A DNA stretch of 64,000 nt, taken from assembly GCA_025200525.1 (NCBI GenBank), contig CM045767.1, positions 8,477,273 to 8,541,272 of the forward strand. Direction: 5' to 3'. Made by a program: the position numbers and the translations under genes. Position 1 is the stretch's first letter. Every line of letters begins with the position of its first letter. Below are positions 1 to 11,689 of the stretch, piece by piece. The stretch comes from Camellia lanceoleosa (taxonomy: Eukaryota; Streptophyta; Magnoliopsida; Ericales; Theaceae). The notes beneath the pieces were generated by a model that saw nothing but the letters and a program-made list of their open reading frames with translations, had not been told where the DNA came from and did no database searches.

Positions 1-3000
1 GCACCCCCGCTCGCCCGGTCAAAGACCGGCCTCTACTAACCATGATATCTTATTTTGAAAACATTGTATGTTCTTATTCCAGTTATTAGCCTAGGTTACT
101 ATGTGATGCACACGGCATACAAGTATAGACTGGGTCGCCTGACTTGGAACAAAACATTTCATGTTTGTTTGTTTGAAAATGGTTTGATGGTGCTACCCGC
201 AGGTAGGCTAAGACGTGGATTTGCCACCCTCGGGTGGGCTTAGAAAACATGATTTTGCCACTATCTAGTGGGCTTAAAACAAACCTCTGATGAATTGTCC
301 CAATTCAAGTAACTCAACCTCCACCCACAGGCATTCAAGGCAGTTATATCACATAAGCACATAGCCTCATGGTAAGCATGCTATTCATGGCAGTCACTCA
401 CACGCATGCAAGGATGCTAAAGCATAAAACTCACCGAGTACTCCAAGCCAAAACAGAAGCTCGTTAGAAATTCATGCATGATCCTAGATACACAGAAAAT
501 GCCTAATGCAACACATGCAAAGATGCAAATTATAGCAGGCTCGGCTATTCTAAACATGGCATATGGAATGCTACAACTATCAAGTACTCAACTTGGAATT
601 GAAATACAAATGCAGTTTGTATGATGCACCGAGCCCGGTGCGTGCAAAACAGATGAATGATGCAAACATGCTGTCATACTGTTATGCTAATTGAAATATG
701 CCCTATATCTAACCATCATAAGCGGGTAAATAAAAGGGAAGAAAGACGTGGGGTTGGAAGACATACATCACACTCACCCACACTTATTACAATTATGCCC
801 TCGCACAGAGGGTCCGAATAAATAATACAGTCCCAAATGAAAGAATAATACAGTCCGAAATATGCAGTCCGAATAATATACAAATTCCTAGTTAATTAAC
901 AAATTAACTAAGAAAATCAGAATCGCATGCAAGCCGTGGACCGCTTTGATTCTCGATGAATGCCGCATGTTTGGGTCGCTTGCTGAAATCCACCGATGCC
1001 CCAATTAGCCTCTGCTTGCAATGTTTCTAAATGCGCTGCACTCCAAAAAGTTGTTGATTCTTCATTTTGCTGCAACAGAGAACAAGAAAGGGGCATAGCA
1101 ATGTATTTCACAAATATATGCATGCCTCGATCCTCGTGCCACCAATCACGCATATCGATGCATGATGGTCGAGGAGCCGAATTGCACAACTCAATATAGG
1201 GTGAATGCATATGAATGCTACAACAAAACCTAACTCCATCATGGATAATTCGGAGTGTCGGTGACTTGGGAATTGAGACCCGTTCCATCACTCGGAGTGC
1301 GAAACGTGCCTCGTTTCCCGTGCCCGGGCTAACTCCTATCCCGAACACGATGCAATATGCATGATATGCATGAAATGTAGCTAATATGCAATCCTAACAT
1401 ACACAATGTCATGGAATGGCATACACGCTATACGAGGTAATACACAACCGGGCATACACAATGCTATGAATGAAATGGCATACGCAATGAAATAAATGGG
1501 CTTACACCAACATGAGAGAGCCTCAGACACACTCACATAGGGTGCCATCAGATGAAAACAAGATACCTCGAAGTGCGTGCCCAAACCGAGAACGGACCCT
1601 CAGGCACTGAAATGCCACTTTAATGAGACATGGCAAAGACATGGAATATGATATGCAAACATGCAAAAATCAGTGGCAAAATGAGGGGCAAAACAGCCCC
1701 GAAATGAGGCGAAATAATACCCGATGCATGAAATGATCCCGAAATGCGGATTTCAATGCATAAAATGGCCTACAGCTATACCATACATGCATAATTGGTA
1801 CATGACATGAAAAATCAGAAGCAAGGAAGCACCAAAACTCACATTTTTACAGTACAAAACATGGCCAAATAGCAATCAAAAGTAGGGCAAAAATGGCATA
1901 CAAAAATGGCTCCGTAAGGGAGGCTATGAAGCAAGTGGTAGATGCAAAGCCCAAATGGAAAAATACCCTTCTACAACACTGAAGAGGGACTAAAAATATG
2001 AACACTTACAGTAGATGACAAGCCTCAAATCAGTATGAAAACATGCTCAAAATGCAATGCAAGATTAAGGCCAACAAAAGGCTATAACATGAGGTATACA
2101 AAGCATTCACCAAAAACCCAAATACCCTTAATGAGAGATGTCAAGAAGATCAAAATATGGCCATTTTCAGTTCTGATCATGGCCGAAAACAGAAGTTAGA
2201 TAAGCCTAAAAAAGCATGCAAGAATGGGGGCCTAAGAGGGGTATAACATGAAGTAGGCCAAATATACATCAAACAGACAAAAACCCTTAATGAGATATTC
2301 CAAGAAGGTCAAAATATGGCCATTTTCAGTTCTGATCATGGCCGAAAACAGAATCTAGATAAGCCTAAAAAAGCATGCAAGATGGGGGCCTAAGAGGGGT
2401 ATAATGGTAAGTACAACATGGAGGCCCCCAACAGTGTTGAGCCCTTCTACAATGTTGTAGAGGGGCTCAAAATAATCCCACTCACAGTTTATATCATGCT
2501 CAAAAACAGATCACACATAGGCTAGAAATACCATGCAAAATAATGGTATACAAAGAGGTATTGAAGCAAGTACCAAATGGGGGGCTCAAACAGGGTTGAG
2601 CCCTTAAACAAACATGAATAATGGATCAAAAGAATGACCCTTTCAGTTAGGGTCGGAGCCCAAAACAGCAAGCAAATAGGGCTAAGAAATAGGACAAAAA
2701 AGTGCTACAAAAGAGGGAAAGATGAACTTACCCTTGAAGACCAAACTTTTGCTCCCTTTTGGCTTGAGAAATGGTGCCTCTTAGCTGCTGGAAAGTCCTC
2801 CAAACTGCTGGAAATGGAGTGGTGGTAGTGGTGCTTGGTGGTTGTGAAGAAATGGAGCCAAAACTTGAGAAAATGAGAGAGAAATGGAGAGATATGTATG
2901 TGTGAGCTCAAAGCAAGTCTTCTAACCCTTGAGATAGAGAGGGAGCTGCTGTATGCATGCAAGGATGGAGGAGAATGGGAGGAAAAATGTGTAGGGCTAA

Positions 3001-4038
3001 GGGATTAAGTTCCTTCTTCTACCAGAAGTCCTCCGAAATCAGATATTTCGGGGGAAAAAACTATACAGCTGCAAGGCACACATCCTAAGGAGCATGGCCG
3101 GCCTGCTACTTTTGTTGCAGGTGGCCGGCTGGCCACCCCCCATGGCCGGCCGCCCAAGGGGCAAAATGGTCCAGAACAATTTCTGGCCGGCCACCAGATA
3201 TTGGTGTCCTCCCAGGTCTCCTCAACACAACCCTGTGGTTCAAAACTGGCAACTGTAAAACAAGAGAGACAACAAGCCACTTTAATGAGGGGTTTCAAAA
3301 TGGAAAAAGGAATTACTGGCCGGCCATGGACTTTAGGGTCCTCCCATGTGTGTACAACACAAATATGTGGTTTGGGCTTGAAGAAAATGCTCCTAGGGTG
3401 GTCAACATTGGCTCGGAAGTGAGAAAAACGGGCGTCGGAGGGCGCCGGAGGGGCATAACTGATTGCTGAGACAATTGCTGACCTCCCACCCTTCAGTGAC
3501 CTTCCTGGTGATAAAACAGAGGTACCTGCCAAAAATGAACGAAAACCGATGCAAAACGAATGCTCGGGGGCCAAAACACCCAGCCGATCCCAAAATAGAT
3601 CATTAATCGAAAGTGGCATTCGGCCACGAAGTCGGTCTCTCAGACCTCAGTGTCCCTCGAAAGGGAGTAAATAACATGTATGCCAAAAACTGGAGGAATC
3701 GGAGATGGTTAGACGGTCCCGAACCGAGACACACAGCCTGACGGCTCCGAAAATCGAGAACCGGGCTCCGAAATGGGCAAAAGGGCCTACGGCCACGAAA
3801 TATAGCCTACGGTCACTGAGAGATGGTCTACGGGACCTCTCCCTCCCTTCAGAAAGAGAAACAGAGAAATCGAAGTCTGCCCGCAAACCGAGACAAGGTA
3901 GGTAAGAGGTTCTAAGTCCGGAGGCAGGGCTCACGGCCGTGACTCTGAGACTTCTGAACGAGCACAATATGCAACATCACCGAGTGCTCAATCGGTGATG
4001 TCTGAGTCTTAAGGTCGGTCAAAAATGGGGTGTCTACA
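1..4038 (-). mobile_element. Partial LTR of an Ogre/Tat-type Gypsy retrotransposon (reversed)
   Basis: Read on the minus strand, this begins at 4038 with TGTAGACACCCC, the same start as the plus-strand LTR at 6956. It stays alignable to that LTR down to the window edge; bases 1-60 are the reverse complement of about 10,890-10,950. It is therefore a ~4 kb LTR whose 3' end lies just outside the window. No polypurine tract abuts 4038, and the sequence there runs straight into the interrupted PMD reading frame. I infer it is the 5' LTR of an element extending leftwards that inserted into the PMD ORF. It holds CCGGCC-rich stretches at 3080-3330 and no coding region that I can support. Confidence 0.75.
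2125..2404. repeat. 159-bp tandem duplication inside the reversed LTR
   Basis: A block beginning CCCTTAATGAGA at 2125 starts again at 2284. Both copies contain the same ATATGGCCATTTTCAG and CTGATCATGGCCGAAAAC stretches and the same AAGCATGCAAGA run. I do not see the duplication in the opposite LTR near 7.9-8.2 kb, so it is private to this LTR copy. Confidence 0.7.
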
Positions 4039-4039
4039 T

Positions 4040-4747
4040 AGTCGTTTCCCGGCGATAGAAAGCGTCCAAGCCCATCAACGTCTCGGCTAATGTCATGGCA
4101 ATGCAGCTTTTGCCCTCCTTCAGGCCTTGGGCAACCTCAATCAACCGGACGCTAGATCCTCCGGAGTCTGAGGCAAGCAAGAAATGAGATAGGTTGCACA
4201 AATAGAGGGCGTGTCGCCGAAAACCCTGCCAATGATAGTCGCTGCGGTCACCGGCATCAGAAAACCGGCAAATCAAACTCGGAACATCCAGCATTCCGTC
4301 ACCAATCAAAGATCGAGCGTCATGCATCGTGAGCCCACACATTCGCCCTAAAGCCTAGGCGTGGCCGAAGCAAAGTTGGGGCAAGATTTCTTCGTTGTGC
4401 TCGGATTCCATTAAAACTTGGAAATCTTCGAAGGAAAGACATACCTCTTGCCCGCCAAAGCTAAACACATGTGTTATCGGGTTCCAAAACCTTGCTGTGG
4501 CATGGAGGAACGGAAAGTGAAACGGAGTACGACTCAGAGTGAATAGTGCGTTTATGCCAAAGCTCCAGAAATTCAGCCTTTCCGAGCTATCCAAGTTGGC
4601 AATCCAAGCTATGAGATTTTGGGCAAGAAACTCTTCCATTTGGAGCAAATCAGTGTTGAATTGAGAGAAACTACTAAGTTGAGGCTTTTTGTAGGGGATA
4701 AGGTATGAGTGGAAGACAGCTGTCAGCATTCTGGTGATCCTTGCCAT
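4040..4747 (-). pseudogene. Plant mobile domain (PMD) ORF, truncated and with a nonsense codon (copy 1)
   Basis: The minus strand encodes an aminotransferase-like plant mobile domain. Recognisable segments are HFPFLHATARFWNPITHVF, FEDFQVLMES, MCGLTMHDARSL, RRHALYLCNLSHFLLA and EGKSCIAMTLAETL. The homologue at 12.4-13.1 kb reads GHAQALGRMCGL where this copy has GHA-stop-ALGRMCGL (TAG near 4357), so a Gln codon became a stop. The frame is then cut at RRETT by the start of the reversed LTR at 4038. PMD proteins occur as host genes (MAIN/MAIL family) and as passengers of Gypsy and MULE transposons. The antisense position upstream of a Tat-type PPT and LTR suggests an antisense extra ORF of the retrotransposon. 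It is not expected to make a functional protein. Confidence 0.75.
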
Positions 4748-5752
4748 TTATGGCCGACCGGCCAAAGATAGTGCTGGCCGACCACCACTGTTGGCCGATG
4801 GGAATTTATTATGGCCGGTGGCCTTTCCCTCGTGGCCGGTGGTCTTCCTTCTTGTTCCCTGAGCTGTTTATGTGTTGAACATGCTGAGAATTTGGGGACT
4901 GGCACCACTTCCAATGTCTTCCGGTGGCAATTTCGCGAGGTCACATCTATTTGCTTATCGAGTTGTTGTACATTTGCTTATCGAGTTGTATTTCACATTC
5001 TTTAAGTTTTTGCTTTGCTTATCGAGTTGTATCTACACTTGGTTAGCTTATTGAGTTCTTTGTTTTGCTTATCGAGTTGTTTTTGTCGTTAGTTAGCTCA
5101 CTACCTAATTATTACGAGGCAAGCGCTTACTTTTCAAATAAAGATTCAAACCTCATTTGCGTTGTTGTGTAATGCGATGCAATGCGATGCGATGCATGAA
5201 AAGTACAAATGTAACACCTTTTTTAACAAAATAGCTGTTTCATTTCCATTATGTCTTTCGCAAAAAATACACAGTTTTGAAAACCTGCTTGAGGCATTGC
5301 AATGTGCTTAAAACTACCAGTAAAAAGGAAAGTAAAGCAAAAGGAGGGCAGGGCAGCAAAGTATCGGGATTGACACCGATAACCTCCCCTTGCGGTCGAT
5401 GCATCTCGCACCCTTGTTCGAGTCAATCATGTGGTTTGGCACCTTCATTACTCAAGACAGTGCAAGGAAGCGCACTTTTGGAACATTAGTAGACCTTCGA
5501 GTTGACCTCAAGCTATGTCTTCTATGAGCGATGCTCGGTGCGTGCGAGGAGCATCCCTTCCCGTATCCTTTTTGTATATTGCGAGTTCCACAAATCGTTT
5601 CAATCATGTCGTATTACGTTGTTTCGTTTTGGCTTTAAAAAGCACGCTCGTTATGCGTCTCGCATTACACAATGCCTCGTCTAGTTCTGAATTTGCATCT
5701 CAACATCATGGATAACATGCCTTTACCATGCTTCAGTTGAATATGCCCCCTT
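4748..5752 (+). other. Untranslated spacer of the Tat/Ogre-type remnant
   Basis: No credible coding sequence is seen. The segment has CCGGCC-containing DNA at 4750-4840 and four to five scattered copies of GCTTATCGAGTTGT at about 4955-5090. It leads into the minisatellite and resembles the variable region between the ORFs and the 3' LTR of Tat/Ogre elements. Confidence 0.5.
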
Positions 5753-6432
5753 TCTCCTATACACATTGCATGCGTTGTCGCGTTATGCTTTACTTATATG
5801 TGTTTAAGTTCCTTTTATACACATCGCATGCGTTGTCGCGTATGCTTTACTTATATGTGTTCAAGTTCCTTTCATACACATTGCATGCGTTGTCGTGTTA
5901 TGCTTTACTTATATGTGTTCAAGTTCCTATACACATTGCATGTGTTGTCGCGTATCGCTTTACTTATATGTGTTCAAGTTTCTCCTATACACATTGCATG
6001 CGTTGTCGCGTTATGCTTTACTTATATATGTTCAAGTTCCTATACACATTGCATGCGTTGTTGCATTATGCTTTACTTATATGTGTTCAAGTTCCTTTTA
6101 TACACATTGCATGCGTTGTCGTGTATCGCTTTACTTATATGTGTTCAAGTTCCTATACACATTGCATGCGTTGTCGCGTTATGCTTTACTTATATGTGTT
6201 CAAGTTCCTATACACATTGCATGCGTTGTCACGTATCACTTTACTTATATGTGTTCAAGTTTCTTTTTGTACACATTGTATGCGTTGTCATGTATACTTT
6301 ACTCACATGTGTCCAAGTTCCTCATCATACACATTATATGCGTTGTCGCGTGTGCTTTACTTACATGTGTCTACATCTTCACACATTGTGTACGTTGTCA
6401 CGTGTCCTTTACTTACATGTGTTTGTGCCTTC
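5753..6432 (+). repeat. ~55-bp minisatellite in the retrotransposon 3' region
   Basis: About 12 degenerate head-to-tail copies of a 54-61-bp unit are seen, each with CATTGCATGCGTTGTC, GCTTTACTTATATGTG and TTCAAGTTCC. Copies decay toward the right end. Position just upstream of a PPT and LTR matches the known habit of Tat/Ogre elements to carry tandem repeats in the 3' untranslated region. The long open frames across it come from repetition and are not genes. Confidence 0.85.
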
Positions 6433-6874
6433 ATAGCATTGTTATGCTTGCCCCAAGTCGCATTGTTATGCTTTCCACTCGGTTTGCGTTGTCACGCACT
6501 TTCAATTGCATTGTTATGAAAACTGCTAACAATATTGCACCTGTTAAGTTTCTTTCTCTTACAGGCACCATATTGTATGTACGGTTCATTTGAAGCTGGC
6601 GCGACCAGACGAACCGCACAGGTATTATATTCTCCGCGTGAAACGTAGCGAGAATTACATAATTCTCTTACATCCTTTCTGCATTGTAATGTAGTTGGAT
6701 TTATGTTAGATTGCTTAAATTGTTGCATTTATTGTATGTATATGCTTCGTTACAGCTTTCTTCGCATGATCGTAAGTTATGCTCGGCTTTGTGCATTGTT
6801 CTTGCATTTTGCCCCTGCCTTCGGGCGCATACCTTTATCTGTAGCTTGTATGCTTTGTCTAAATCTTCGGCCTT

Positions 6875-6955
6875 GTCAAAAATAGGTCGTGTCTAGGCTT
6901 TGACACTTACTCCCATCATTGTTATGACTTTCGAGTTCTGTCAAAGAGGGGCAAC
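6875..6955 (+). promoter_or_regulatory. Polypurine tract and conserved pre-PPT block
   Basis: The purine-rich AAAGAGGGGCAAC (6943-6955) directly precedes the LTR start TGTAGACACC, as expected for the plus-strand priming site of reverse transcription. The ~80 bp upstream (GGCTTTGACA, ACTTTCGAGTTCTGTCAA) recurs almost unchanged at 16,425-16,502 before a second LTR start, so the block is conserved between two family members. Confidence 0.8.
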
Positions 6956-7365
6956 TGTAGACACCCCATTTTTGACCGTTCTCAAGACTTGGACATCACC
7001 GTTTGAACACTTGGTGATCATCCATGTTTGTGTTCGTTTTAAGTTCTCGGAGGTCTCGACTACGCGCCTTGCCTCAGGATCTCTTAACTTACCTGTTCTA
7101 TCCTTGGTTTTGCACCAAGAACTTGTTTGTTTTTACACCTGAGGGTAGAGAGTAGCTTGTTAGCTATCCCTGATACCCACCGGCCTTAGCTTGAGGCCAC
7201 CGGCCTTATTTTAATGCTACCGGCCATTGGTGATGGCCGGTAGGCATTTTATGTGGTCGGCCGACCATTTACTTGGCCAATTACCTCATTCTCTGGCCGA
7301 TACCCCCCTTTTGCCTTTTTTGGGCATGGTGCATGCCAGCTGTGCCAGCTGGAGTGCACGGACTT

Positions 7366-7391
7366 GTCCTCCATACACGTGTATGGAGGAC
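7366..7391. promoter_or_regulatory. 26-bp perfect palindrome with central G-box in U3
   Basis: The left arm GTCCTCCATACAC is followed immediately by its exact reverse complement, putting CACGTG at 7376-7381. CACGTG is the G-box bound by plant bZIP and bHLH factors. It lies ~210 bp upstream of the LTR TATA box. A role in transcription of the element is inferred. Confidence 0.6.
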
Positions 7392-7416
7392 TTGCACCCT
7401 TTGCACCCTTTTGTTC

Positions 7417-7573
7417 TTAGCTTCCCAAGGAAGCTTGCACCCTTTGCTCAAGCTTCTTGAGGAAGGTTGACCCTTTGTCTTAGCTTCCTCAAGAAGCTTG
7501 CACTATTTGCCTTAGCTTCCTTGAGAAGCTTAACCCCCTTGACCCTTTTGTATTAGCTTCCCTTAGAAGCTTA
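7417..7573 (+). repeat. AAGCTT hairpin repeats in U3
   Basis: Four to five imperfect units of the type TTAGCTTCC-spacer-GGAAGCTT or TTAGCTTCCTCAAGAAGCTT occur in tandem between the palindrome and the TATA box. Each can fold on itself. They look like reiterated U3 control motifs, but binding is not shown. Confidence 0.5.
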
Positions 7574-7590
7574 ACACCTTGTCTTCCTCT

Positions 7591-7597
7591 ATATAAA
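7591..7597 (+). promoter_or_regulatory. TATA box of the LTR promoter
   Basis: TATATAA follows the U3 repeats and precedes a CT-rich leader. It is the only strong TATA element in the expected part of this LTR and would place transcription start near 7620-7630. Confidence 0.55.
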
Positions 7598-10500
7598 GAA
7601 GCCTTGCTTCTCCTTTGAAGAGATTGAACAAATCAGACATATACATCTGATATATCTCATATATCACTTTCTCTCTCTATATCTCCCTCTCTCTCTTCAT
7701 TTGTGTGTGTTAAAGGGCCTAAAAGGGTGTTTTGTTCTTAGTTTTGCACTAAGGCACCTAGTATTACACCATACTTCGGTTTTGGGGGTGTTGGGAGGTT
7801 GTTCTTAGAGTTTTGAGTTGGTTTTGATCAAAAGAAAGGGGCTAGACTTGCTGTTCTTCAAGTGTTCTTCAAGGGTGAGTTAGTTACTTTATATTCCCCA
7901 TTCTTGCACTAGCTTTTAACCCACTTTGCATGCTGTTTTGAGCTTTGTGTATAACTGATAAAAACTCTGAATTTTCATGATTAAGATGTTTCATTAAGGT
8001 CTCATTTGTGTTTGGGGTCGACCTCCCCCTCTTAGGCCTTGTTTGGCCCCTTTTATGCTTTCTTTGGTTGAGCTTTGAATACTTATGTGCATTGGCCTTC
8101 TCACCACTGAAATCCAGAGGATTTTCAGTGGTGAAGAAGAGGTTTTGCGGTCTTGCATAGGGGAGGGACACCCCTCTCCCTTTGTGTCTCATTTGTTTAT
8201 GTTTTTGGCTCATAAGGGTAGCATGCATGCCTAGTTGTTCTTAGCTTCATTTCAAAGGTTTTGGGGTGTTATTTGGTCATATTATACCTCTGTTTTTGGT
8301 CGGATTTATTGTCCATTACATGCATCACATACTTGCTTAGTAATCCCCTTTGTTGTCCCAACATGTGCCATGCATTTAGGCCATCATGCTTGCATACTTT
8401 AGCTTGACTTCATGAAGCTTTTAGTTATGTTTTGCCATGCTTAAGGTCTGTTTGTTATTGATTTGGTCATATTTGCCATGTTTGGTATAGCCACCATGTA
8501 TTTTGGCTTGTGAGCCTTGAGTGTGTGAGTCATTAGCATGTTTTAGTTGGGTTGTTTCAATGATTTGGAGTCATTTCCCATGCTATTTCAGTCTATAATC
8601 CATGCTTGTATGCTTGCATTCATCATCCTTTCCATGCTTTGGAGAGGTGTCCTTTTGTACCTTAAAATGAGTCATTGTGCATGCCTCTTGGTTTGAGTCC
8701 CTTAGCTGCCATATCAGCGAGTTTTAGGGCTCCATTTTGCATATTAAAACTCTGTTTTTCATCACATAATCCATGCCATGTTTGGTTGTAGTGGTTGTAG
8801 TAGAATGCCCTCTTTGTGGCCTTAAATCCCCCTTTGTTTTGCATCCATTTCTTAGCATGTTTTGACCACATTCCATGCATGCTTTAGTCTTGTTTTGGAG
8901 TGCCTTAGGACTATTTTAAGCCATTTTGGTCCTTTTGGGTTTGGTTGACATAGCTATGGTTTGGACCCCTTTATTGGCTTCAAGTTTTGGTCATTATTGC
9001 ATGCCTTACTTGCAGAACATGGTTGATTTGGCATCATCCTCTATACATTTTCAGAGTTTAACATGTTGGTCTAATGTCCATGTTTATCATCTTTTGAGTG
9101 TTCTTGAAAGTTATCTTCTATGCCTTAGCTTTAGGCCCATTGGTGTGCATGTTGCATGAGCATTTGTCCATCATTTGCATCATCTTTGGCCATTGTTTAT
9201 GGCAAGGTTGAGGTTTGCCCTTTGCGGTTTAAGTCCACCATTGCATGTTTTGACATGTTGCATTACTTTGGTTTCATGCTTGCATTGTCTCATCTTTGCA
9301 CGTTTGCATGTTGTTTAGTTAGTTGCATTCCATATCCTAGCTTGCATGATAGGTTGCATTGCAGTGTATATTGCATGTTTGGCACATTGCACTTGGCATA
9401 TTTGTTACCTTAGCCTCATATTGCATGCTTGAGACATGTTGCATACTTGAGTCACATTGCATACTTGCATTACATTTTGCTTGGTTTGGGGTGTCAAACC
9501 AAGCATGAGGAATGAGGGGCGTTCGTACTCAAAGTGACGTAACGCGCCTCAATCCTCGGTCGCCGATGTCCTTGATCTCAACATGATAGGGCGTGTAGCA
9601 CTCATGAGTTTTGTTGCATGCATTTACATTGATTTGCAAACTTGGTACCTTTGGCCATCATGCATCAAAATGCGTGATTGGTGGCACGATGACTGAGGGC
9701 CACACTCCCTTGAGTCCATAGCATGATTGGGAGAGTGGCCATGCACACAATGCTTTGAATTTCCATGCCATGCACTGTCTGTCCTTTGTTGCTGTCAAAA
9801 CAGGGCTCTGCAGGAAGAAATGGCCGACCAACCATCAATGTCCAGCCGGTGGTTCAATATTTGGTCGATAAGCCTGTTATCATGGCCGGTGGATTTGAAT
9901 TGTGGCCGACGGCACTCTACAACACTCAGAGAATGATTCAGAAGGATTTTGGAAACTTTCATAAATTTCAGAGGGGCAAGGCAGTGTAAACAGAGGCAGC
10001 TTTTGTCATGGCAATGGATTTTCGGGCAAAGCCAATCCGAGCATGCGTGCATTCCTCTTCCCGAGCCCCTTTTACTGCTTTCCATAGCTTATTTAATTTG
10101 ATAATTAATTAGAAGTTTTGTAATATTTAATTAGCTAGAATAGTTTAATTATTTATTTGGTTTGTATAATTTATTCGGACCCTCCGAGCAAGGGCAATTG
10201 TGTAATAAGTGTGCGTGAGTATGTGTATGTCTTCCAACCCCACGTCTTTCTCCCTTTCATTCACCAGCTTTTAGTGGTTAGATTAGGGCATGTTTGCATT
10301 CATTCATCTGTTTTGTATGCACCGGGCTCGGCACATCATACTAACTGCATTTGTATTTCAATTCTAAGTTGAATATGTGTTAGCTGTAGCATCATCATCT
10401 ACCATCTTAGAATAGCCGAGCCTATTGTAGTTGCATCTTGCATGTGTTGCATTAGCCATCTTAACATGAACTAGGATCATGCATTTGATTAGTAACTAGT

Positions 10501-11075
10501 TTCTGTTTTGGCTTGGAGTACTAGGTAAGCATTTATGTTTTAGCATCCTTGCATGTATGTGAGTGTTGCCATGACAGTATGCTTACCATGAGGCTATGTG
10601 CTTATGTGATATATCTGCCTGAATGCCTGTGGGTGAAAGTTGGATTATCTGAATTGGAATAATGTATCAACTGTGAGTTTTAAGCCCACTAGAGAGTGGC
10701 AAAATCATGCTTTCTAAGCCCACCTGAGGGTGACAAATCCACATTTTAGCCTACTTACAAGTAGCAAACCGCTTTCAAAAACAAACATGAGATGTTTTGT
10801 TCCAATTCAAGCGATTCGGTCTATATTTGTATGCTGTGCGCATCACGTAGTAAATCTAAGCTAATAATCGGAATAAGAGCACATAATGTTTTCAAAACTC
10901 AATATCATGGTTAGTAGAGGCTGATCTTTGATCGGGCGAGCGGGGGTGCTCACAAAGTGACCTTCCCCAATCTTACCCAAGTTCCTGAGCCGAGGCAACT
11001 TTGGTGATGACGGACACATGATCTTTGGCAAACGAGTCAGGGTTTCCTAAATTTCCCCAAAATAAAATATTTAGG

Positions 11076-11086
11076 TGGCGACTCTG
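11076..11086 (+). other. Primer-binding-site-like motif (tRNA-Arg type)
   Basis: TGGCGACTCTG matches, with one mismatch, the first bases of the Ogre-type primer binding site complementary to the 3' end of plant tRNA-Arg(ACG). Similarity fades after 11 bases. It follows the LTR end at the correct place for a 5' LTR. Confidence 0.5.
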
Positions 11087-11458
11087 TATCTGGCAAAGCA
11101 GTCCATGTTTGGAACTTCTTTAAAAAAAAAATCTGTTTTTCAAAACGATTTGCCGAATTTGGACTCTTTGGTGATTTATCAGTCTCGCATTGCACTCTGC
11201 GAGATTAGATTCAGAATCGTGACATTTGAGTCTTGAATAGTAGTGAGCCCATATGAACAAAACGGGGGATTTTCCCGGGACGTTCGGGGACGTCTACAGG
11301 TCCAAATATGAGACAGAATGGAAATAGGGTCTGGAAGCATCAAACCTGGAGCATTCCATCGCGAAAGTTGAGTACTCGACGAGCGATCAAACTTGTTGCT
11401 GGATGTACCCCGCAAGAACATCCAAGTCTTGAGGACGGTCAAAAATGGGATGTCTACA
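11087..11458 (-). mobile_element. Leader-like segment joined to a reversed LTR end
   Basis: The left part (11,087-11,298) resembles a post-PBS leader. Read on the minus strand, 11,458 begins TGTAGACATCCC followed by the same TTTTTGACCGTC and CTCAAGACTTGGA words seen at the two large LTR starts. A second LTR-like start, TGTAGACGTCCCC, lies at 11,298 on the minus strand. I read this as a short reversed LTR fragment of a related subfamily abutting the next element. No gene is seen. Confidence 0.45.
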
Positions 11459-11689
11459 GGGGGTAGTTATGATTTTCTGATCTGGGGTTGTACAACTTAG
11501 GATTGATTTCGTGTGTATCCGGTGGTGACCATTTTCGAAAAAGGATTTAAAAAGTTTCTCAAAATTTTACTTTTTACAAACACAAAAGGAAACTTTTCAA
11601 TACTCACTTTAATTTTATTGATTTTAACACAAGTACATTCTCCAAAACAAAGTTGTTTCTACATAAAAACTTGAAAAAAAAAGACAAAG

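Larger units (their letters stand above)
6956..11075 (+). mobile_element. ~4.1 kb LTR of an Ogre/Tat-type Gypsy element
   Basis: It starts TGTAGACACCCC right after a PPT and runs to about 11,075, where TGGCGACTCTG follows. Its length and start match the reversed LTR at 1-4038. U3 (about 6956-7620) contains CCGGCC clusters, a perfect G-box palindrome, repeated AAGCTT hairpins and a TATA box. R/U5 is long, T-rich and noncoding, with many GCATG words. The left neighbour identifies it as a 3' LTR, yet the right neighbour looks like a primer binding site, normally found after a 5' LTR. The right end lacks a clean CA, so the boundary is uncertain by a few bases. Confidence 0.75.

Noticed and set aside
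3005..3967. Minus-strand open frames of 106-204 codons in the reversed LTR
   Set aside because: They lie within LTR sequence, show no domain and are not kept in the opposite LTR copy.
5728..6593. Overlapping open frames of 212-263 codons across the 55-bp array
   Set aside because: All three plus frames are open only because the unit repeats; the peptides are repetitive and there is no promoter or homology.
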